The translations under genes and the position numbers were made by a program. The notes under the pieces are model-generated. The model was not told the origin of the DNA, searched no databases, and saw only the letters and a list, made by a program, of their open reading frames with translations. A stretch of 64,000 bases of DNA from Mesocentrotus franciscanus (taxonomy: Eukaryota; Echinodermata; Echinoidea; Camarodonta; Strongylocentrotidae), in contig CP137682.1 in assembly GCA_037976565.1 (NCBI GenBank), positions 27,243,714 to 27,307,713 on the forward strand. Reading direction: 5' to 3'. Positions 57,670-64,000 of the stretch are shown one piece after another (within the stretch, counting starts at the first letter, position 1; each line of letters begins with the position of its first letter).

Positions 57670-58075
57670 TTATGCGACCGATTTTAGGTCTCGTGAGCGA
57701 AACTGTCGTCCTCATGGGCTATCAGTCTTGTGAACCATTACAAAAAAGTTGTTACAAGGTTGACGAGACATAAATTGTCGGTCTCGCTGGCCATTGGTCT
57801 AGTAAATCCTCAGAAAAGTTGTCTGAAGGCCGACAAGACAATTGTCGGTTTTCGATCTAGTGAACCCTCAGGAAAGTAGTAGGAAGCCCTCGAGACTACA
57901 GTTGTTTTCCCCATGGGTTGTTGGTCTAGTGAAGCCAGAAAAATGTTGTTAGAAGGCATACGAGACCGAAACTGTCGGTGGCATGGGATGTCGGTCACTT
58001 GAACACTTGGAAAAACATTTTCAGCAGATCACCGAGACATTTGGCGTCTCATGGCCCGTCGGTCTCGTAGCCTAT
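57670..58075 (+). repeat. Minisatellite in the sulfotransferase 3' flank
   Basis: Four to five diverged units of about 80-85 bp carry GACCGAAACTGTCGGT-like and GGTCTAGTGAA/CCCTCAGGAAAGT-like blocks. It begins about 45 bp after the stop codon and precedes the first AATAAA, so it probably lies in the 3' UTR. Confidence 0.65.
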
Positions 58076-58219
58076 ATCCAGTCAATTCTGGAGATAAGGA
58101 AGAGATCAGTATGGCACAGGTTTCCAAACGTTCGAAAGAATTATATCACCTACGGTCTACCGTCACCTGAAAAACATGAATCCACAATGTTTTCAATTAA
58201 ACAATGAGTATACTATCAG

Positions 58220-58225
58220 AATAAA
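58220..58225 (+). promoter_or_regulatory. Candidate poly(A) signal AATAAA
   Basis: It is the first AATAAA after the sulfotransferase stop codon, about 590 bp downstream. Others lie near 58493 and 58577, so the actual site is uncertain. Confidence 0.35.
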
Positions 58226-58229
58226 TTGT

Positions 58230-59170
58230 CACATGTAATGTCATGGCTACAATCAGCAATATGAACTAATGAGCATGCTGAATGCAGAGTATATTGAACG
58301 TGTAATTGTAATGCCGCGTTACGAAACATGGTATTAACGCGCTTACCTTTTAAAATATTACTTAGATTTTATCATGGTTACATTCAGAATAAGACCAGTC
58401 CCATTAATGGAAAATTATTCCTTTTTCCCAAATGCCTTTTTCGATTCCTTGGAAGTCAATTTATTTCGTTCAGATGTTGTCAATCAATCAATCAATAAAA
58501 AATCAGTCAATCACCATTTATGACAGAACGCGCTGTCTATGTTTACATGTATATGTATGAATTGATAATCGATAATAAATAAATTCTGCCAGCTTCTTTA
58601 TGTCTTTACTCAGCATCGATTAAAAAATAAATATTGATATAGCCATCCTAATAGAATACGTTTGTCTAAATATATCTTTGCCCCGTTACATCAATATTAT
58701 TAATAAATATTTATATATAGCTGCAGCTGAATGCGAAATATAATTAAATTGAAATTATTTTTCTAGAAACGAAAGAAGAAAAAAAGGTCTGTAAAGGGAT
58801 CCTGACGGAAGTTGCATTATTAGCCTCCTTCGTGCAATTCATATCACATTTCAAAGATATGCTTAAGTGCTACAAGTACACGTACAGCTAACAACTTAAT
58901 TATTCATACCCCTTGTAAATTGTATGTTTTAAATGGTGTATTTAAGTAACTCAAGAATGAGAGGTGGACTGGTCGAATTGGGGCCTTCGTTGAGTACTTT
59001 TAGATGTAAGCTTTAATATGTCACATTCTTATGAAACGTACTTAAAAAATTACAAAACTTAGTACGGGTATGAATAATTTAGTTCTTAACTTTTTTTGAA
59101 TACAGCGATGCGAACTTGGGCAAAATAATGATCAAATATCTGTAAATGAATTATTATGTGGAGCATTGTC
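58230..59170. other. Convergent intergenic spacer
   Basis: AT-rich sequence between the 3' ends of the plus-strand sulfotransferase gene and the minus-strand GPCR gene. No ORF is credible. Confidence 0.6.
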
Positions 59171-59176
59171 CTTTGT

Positions 59177-60418
59177 TTAGTGTGGCTCAACTCGTCCTCT
59201 AAAATGCCTTCTAACACTCAGGATGACTTTAGCAGCAGCTGAGCGAAAGTTTTTGTTGCTCCAGAGAAAAATGTAGGGCATTGTGGCCGGGTAGATCGGA
59301 ATAAGAAACCCGAAGTAAGCGAGGTAACTTGCAGGTCCCTTGTGAATGATCGGAGTGAAGGATAAAATGGCTGGTACAAAGGAGATTAGGAGAACGGTGT
59401 ACATGAGAAACATCATCTTCACCAGTCGCATCTCACTCTTGGCCAGGTCACGATTTCGTTGAGGTTGTACGTCGAGGGCGCCGTGCGTTGTCCAACAGAA
59501 TCGTGAACAGCAGGTTGTAGCGCGGTGTTCCCCATGTGGCAAATCTGCATCGTCCGTGGTTGCAGCCCTGGTTGTAGCCTGCACTGTAGGTGTTCCTGCA
59601 TCACCTGTCCCTGTCTCTATCCTTCGAGACGATTCGGTATCCTCATGATCATCGGTGACGGCGGTTGTTACTTGGATTCTATTATGCTGTTGGCGAGTTG
59701 GATCAACATCAACAACGATGTCATTTCTCTCCATATTCATCACGGCTTCAATGCGCATTCTGCTTGATCTTATTGCGCGAAGGGTTGCCAAGTGCATGAT
59801 TGGAACAATGATAACAGGTAGAAACCAGATGGAATTGAGCACGTAGCCGGCGATCCTGAGTTTTTCAAATGCTTCTTTTGAGTCGATGAAAACGTAGAGG
59901 TCGTAATAGAGGATGGCCCAGTAGGGAAAGGATGTCAGGATTGCTGCCAACCAGAGACCAACAACCACACCTACTATGCTTCGGCGAGGGACACACCAGA
60001 TCTGAAAACTTGTTTTTGGACGCGCTATCAGGAGATACCGGTTGGTCGCAACTGCGCAAAGGCTGTACATCGACAGAGCATTTCCAAGGTGCATGACGGC
60101 CACGTTGGCATAGTCGACGGCAATCAATGTTTTAGTGTCATCAAAATAGACAAAGATGGTAATGATATAGACAGGGTTGATAACAGCGGACACGATAAGG
60201 TTGACGATGCTCGTCTGGACCATGTATATATTAATCGAGTGCACCCGGAGCGGAGGATTCATCCAAAATGCTAGCACAACCAAAATATTTCCAGTCGTTC
60301 CGAAAAAGATGACGAGCACGAAGAAAATGATCGCGAAAATACTAATGGGGCCTTTAATGTCGTAAACTAGCCAGTCATAAGAGAAAAAAATGTACGAGTC
60401 TGAGCTTTCATAGTCCAT
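59177..60418 (-). CDS. Class A (rhodopsin-like) GPCR, intronless
   Basis: One open frame of 413 residues with seven hydrophobic segments, from ATG 60418 to TAA. Seen: TM1 with GN (N44 = 1.50), an E/DRY-type motif reading NRY (126-128) at the end of TM3, Trp156 in TM4 (4.50), Pro in TM5, a long acidic and Thr-rich third intracellular loop (about 215-325), TM6 with FVP (347-349) and TM7 with MPYIF (380-384) followed by an NKNFR helix-8 start. Non-canonical: the TM2 Asp is Asn73, the TM3 disulfide Cys position is Asp102, and NPxxY is MPxxF. The NRYLLIARP context resembles the moody/Tre1-type receptors. I cannot assign a ligand. Single-exon receptors of this sort are expanded in sea urchins (established in general). 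Confidence 0.9.
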   Translation of the reverse strand: MDYESSDSYIFFSYDWLVYDIKGPISIFAIIFFVLVIFFGTTGNILVVLAFWMNPPLRVHSINIYMVQTSIVNLIVSAVINPVYIITIFVYFDDTKTLIAVDYANVAVMHLGNALSMYSLCAVATNRYLLIARPKTSFQIWCVPRRSIVGVVVGLWLAAILTSFPYWAILYYDLYVFIDSKEAFEKLRIAGYVLNSIWFLPVIIVPIMHLATLRAIRSSRMRIEAVMNMERNDIVVDVDPTRQQHNRIQVTTAVTDDHEDTESSRRIETGTGDAGTPTVQATTRAATTDDADLPHGEHRATTCCSRFCWTTHGALDVQPQRNRDLAKSEMRLVKMMFLMYTVLLISFVPAILSFTPIIHKGPASYLAYFGFLIPIYPATMPYIFLWSNKNFRSAAAKVILSVRRHFRGRVEPH

Positions 60419-62415
60419 GATGATTGAAGGCTAACATCCGTTTGCGAGATAAAAAAACCGTAAGGGCTTTTGCTAATTAAGCTCTAATTAACCTGTCACC
60501 TCGGTACGCTACACCATGACGCTCTGTAAATCACTATCATTATCATACGGGACTTTGCTTTCAGGAAAGGTTGCCTGTATTTTCTCGTAGCCGTTCTACG
60601 TCTGTGGCACTCACATCAGAACACGTTCATCTGTGAAAACATAATTAGGTTGCAAATCATCAGGAGGTGGATTATTCCCTTGGACAAAAGGGAAAACCGT
60701 CACCTGCCCCCCCCCCCTGCCCCACTTCACTCCTATACTCCACTTATATCGGCCCTTTTTCATTAACAAAAAAATAGCTTAACGTAAAACGAAATCTCAA
60801 CCTGCGTTTACAGATTTTCTACAGTATCTTAAGTTTTATCTATATTTATTGAAATCATGCGATGGAGCATAACGATCTAGCCAGACAATTTTTCATTTTG
60901 GAATAGTGATTATTTACCAGGGTGAAATAGCACGCAAAATTCATAAGTCAATTTTTGTTTTCAAAGAATTTCTATCGCTGCCCCTGCCAATGGAGGTAAT
61001 ACCAATGTTCATATATATTGCATGATCGAACGGTCAGCAGATTTCCTCCTGACGTTGAGCATCTTTTGCACTTAGGTACCAAATAGATAGCAGAGATTTA
61101 CTAACTTTAGGCCCAATTCAAGAGGGCGATGTGGTATGCTGACCTTAGCTACAACGATAACCTATACAATTGCAGTGCTTGGAATGGAAGATACTACGTT
61201 TCGGTTAGCTAATTGTTATTACACAAATCAAAGTAAGATGATTTTCCGTAGTCTATCATTTGTCATGTGACCTCATTTAGACCAATCGTAATGCAAGATT
61301 TTGGGTATGTAGGATACAATATCCAATGTCCTTTTGAAGTGTGTAGATACGTTTAGGATATGATATCGCTAAACAAGAACGAAATATTATTATCATCGTC
61401 GACATCATCGTCATCATCATCATCATCGTCATCACATTTATTGAGATATTAATTCGGGAATCTACACTTTTCTGTTGTAAATTATTACTTCACTTTGGCG
61501 AACTAAGCATGGTTACGTTTTTGAAAGGTTCTTAATGTAGTAATAAAGTACACTTACATCACGCCCCGGAATTTGTTCCTGCCTATAATCAACTATTCTT
61601 ACAATGGGCTTGAATTTCCTTTTAAATATACGTATATATGCTAAATATTGTTAATATTTGAACTATAATGCATATTATATACGTACATGTGTATACTCTA
61701 ATTAATTCGTAACACAAAATATTTTCATCGAGATGAAACAATCAAACCTGCCTATAAAGGCCACCCAACGGAAACAGGAAAACTGGCCACTGTAGACTGG
61801 TGACTTTTCTAGACAGGTTCTATAATCTAGGTTTCTTATAGAGGAAACATTATAGGTGACTATAGACAGGTGACCACTATAGACAGGTGGTCTATATAGA
61901 GAGGTGGCCACTAAGACAGGTTTGACTGCACCTTGAATTAGATTGTCAATAGTGACCTGAAAACTGTCATAAATAGGTTGAAAATTCAGTACGTAATTAA
62001 AATTGAAATTCTCTTTATACAAAATAATCATTCACACGTGATTCACTTACCAATGTTGCATCTCTCCGTGCTCAGCAACTACCTGAACGCCATAAGCCGG
62101 TAGGTGTCGAATAACTGCAGTTAACCAAAGCCGTGGATATATATACAATACCTATTGCTAAAAACCGATGCTACCAAATTGGCCTAATAAGGCTATAACG
62201 AGCTTTCTAGACAGCGGCCAACACACAGCAGCGAATACAGAGTTATTCAAATACAATGCAACAAGTGCTTTTCATAATCAGGCGGGGCGTGACCAAGCGA
62301 AGTTGTAGGGTAGCTTGATGTTATGTATACCAAATACATTTTCCTCCCGCTATCATGTTTCTCTCTTGTTAATGAGTGTGTAATCTATTATGCAAATAAT
62401 ACACATGTGTGAGTG
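60419..62415. other. GPCR upstream region, no gene
   Basis: It should contain the GPCR promoter. A pyrimidine-rich TTTTTTTATCTCGCAAACG followed by GATGTTAG 15 bp before the GPCR ATG (minus strand) could be a 5' UTR splice acceptor. A C-run (about 60706) and a CAT microsatellite (about 61390-61435) are present. Confidence 0.4.
61745..61935. repeat. GGCCACTATAGACAGGT repeat element
   Basis: Several copies of ACTATAGACAGGTG-like units, in one orientation, lie between AAAGGCCACCC on the left and GACAGGTTTGACTGCACC on the right. They probably belong to a dispersed MITE-like family. Confidence 0.55.
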
Positions 62416-62533
62416 CGTTATGGTCGATGCAGCGCATAAGGGTATTCACTACGGTGCAATAAAATTCACGAGGCGTAGCCGAGTGTATTTTGTGCCATTG
62501 TGAATACCCGAATAGCGCTGCATCGCCATAACG
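62416..62533. mobile_element. 118-bp palindromic element with CGAGGCG core
   Basis: The left arm CGTTATGGTCGATGCAGCGC continues through AAGGGTATTCAC; the right arm GTGAATACCC continues to GCGCTGCATCGCCATAACG. The arms nearly fully pair. The centre is CACGAGGCGTAGCCGAGTG, itself a hairpin. Confidence 0.7.
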
Positions 62534-62588
62534 TCACGAACGAAAACCTGTGTATTATTTGTTTTATAAAATAGGTCGACAATCTTAC

Positions 62589-63252
62589 TAATGGGGCTTT
62601 CACATATACACTCCGGGGCCCGTACGGCGAGTAAAAACAGACATTTTGGGCATTTTCGGCCGATGGCCGGCCGGCTCCCGTACAGTTCCTACGGGCGCCG
62701 GGACGATTTTTTAAGCCGTACGGGCGCCGTGGTGTTGAGTTGGCTGCTCCCAATTCTCCCGGCGTTTTTCTCTGACAGTTAGGCCGTAGAAAGCCCGTAA
62801 AGGGCCCGCGGGGCACCGTACGGGTCCCGTGCGGGATCCGAACGGTGCCCGAACGGGCCCCTCACGATATTTTCTGTCCATTCTCAATGGAGGAGCGGAT
62901 GTCAGAGGACAAATAGTTCAGTGCACCGCACGGCACCCAGCCGGGCGCCTTGAGGACCCCGGCCGGGCCCCGGGAGCCATTCGGTGCACCTGTTCATCGG
63001 ACGGAGCCCGTAAGATTACCGGGCGGCAACCGGCCGGCACCCGGCCGGCACTCTGCCGGCTCCCTTATGGGCGCCTTGCATTTTCACTCGACCAATTTTC
63101 ACCGGGCACCTCCCGGACGCCGCAGAATATGTGACCGCACATGCCGTAGAAATGAAAATCGGAAGGGTTCCGTACGGTCTCTAAAATCCACGGCAAGCCG
63201 CCGGGTAGGGAAGATCGTACGGGGCCCGGTGTGTATGTGACCTAGGCATTAG
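62589..63252. mobile_element. GC-rich inverted-repeat element of about 660 bp
   Basis: The left end (CTAATGGGGCTTTCACATAT and on to CGGGGCCCGTACG) matches the complement of the right end (CTAATGCCTAGGTCACATAC to CGGGCCCCGTACG). The interior is markedly GC-rich, with repeated CCCGTACGG and CCGGCACCCGGCC blocks, in contrast to the AT-rich surroundings. ORFs inside are GC-driven and not judged coding. Confidence 0.7.
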
Positions 63253-63774
63253 CAAGGCGATATTAAACACTGAAAACCTGCAACCTTCATAATAAATAAC
63301 GATCGCGAGGGCAGTGACCTCGTAAACAAACTGCGCAATGCATGGTAAACATCCATTGATTTACACGCAGCCGTGCATTATGCTTTTTTGTTGCGCACTT
63401 TTTGCACGTTGATATCACCAAAGTGCGCGTATGGTTAAAATTAATGCACGCACACGTGATCCATTTTGACGCTTCTCATTGGCTACATTCTTGAACCCAT
63501 TTTATAATGTTGTATAAAAGAACTGATGATATATTCGGGTCAGTTTTCTTAATTCTTTGCAGGCTTCCATTTTGTTTGCCTCGATAGGCTCCTCCTCCGA
63601 CGACCTCATGTTATGCATTAAAACCAACGGTGTGTTGTCCCAAGCAACCTAACACGGCATTGTCACAACCATTTTGTGTATGCTACTGAGATTCCCTAAT
63701 GTCCTCGTTATATCATTGTTATAATTTATTAATTACTTACGGTAGGGTTTCATCTCCAATATTTGGATTTAAGG

Positions 63775-64000
63775 CTCTTTCACACATATATATTTTACCA
63801 CTGTGGTAGCTTACATACATTACCGCTCTGATAGTTTATATACATTACCACAGTGGTCGCTTACACATTTTATCGTAGTGACCGTTTACACATATTACCA
63901 CAGTGGCCGTCTTCACATGTTACCGCTGTGGTAATCTACACACATTACCACTGTGGTGGTTTACACACATCAACACTGTTGGATTTAAAGCTCGATGTTC
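63775..64000. repeat. Tandem repeat of about 32 bp running off the window
   Basis: About seven units of TTACCACAGTGGTNGCTTAC plus CACATA-like spacers. Each unit contains the near-palindrome ACCACTGTGGT. The array continues past the right edge. Confidence 0.75.

Noticed and set aside
62466..63240. Arg/Pro-rich ORFs of 96-116 aa
   Set aside because: They are forced open by the high GC content of the inverted-repeat element, and several frames are open at once.
1..64000. tRNA or rRNA genes
   Set aside because: B-box-like motifs were seen only inside SINE-like elements; no cloverleaf or rRNA signature was recognised.

Overview
The window is animal nuclear DNA. Its genes are split by GT-AG introns, and the sequence between them is AT-rich and crowded with microsatellites and short inverted-repeat transposons. 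I infer an echinoderm, most likely a sea urchin: there is a CHST15-type sulfotransferase, a foldback element built from inverted tandem arrays, tRNA-type SINEs with a tail familiar from marine invertebrates, and very long GA/CT and TAG arrays. The species cannot be read from the sequence alone.

Three protein-coding genes can be supported. (1) On the minus strand, the 3' half of a single-pass membrane protein was rebuilt from phase-matched exons: a transmembrane exon (24981-24894), a basic juxtamembrane exon (23972-23900), a 16-kb intron, and a large cytoplasmic-tail exon (7764-6014). The tail carries a PPxY motif and ends in a class I PDZ ligand. Its reading frame breaks near 7520, either at a possible 44-bp intron or at a missing base. 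Its extracellular exons were not found. (2) On the plus strand, a complete seven-exon gene (46739-57628) encodes a 551-residue type II Golgi-type sulfotransferase of the CHST15 (GalNAc4S-6ST) family. Its first coding exon is only 33 bp long. (3) On the minus strand, an intronless class A GPCR of 413 residues (59177-60418) lacks several canonical residues.

The rest is repeats. A foldback element fills 134-2107 and a palindromic MITE lies at 4719-5045. The 16-kb intron holds several TTAA-flanked elements, including two neighbours sharing one TTAA, one with a nested insertion, and two nearly identical 1.24-kb piggyBac-like copies in inverted orientation. From 25 to 46 kb there are microsatellites, SINEs, palindromic elements, a Crypton-like ORF remnant and a 500-base assembly gap. 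The first intron of the sulfotransferase gene holds about 2.4 kb of TAG-derived higher-order repeat. The right edge has a GC-rich inverted-repeat element and a tandem array that runs off the window.

The genes do not form a functional unit. The sulfotransferase would act in the Golgi on chondroitin/dermatan-type glycans, and the other two are surface proteins of unknown ligand.
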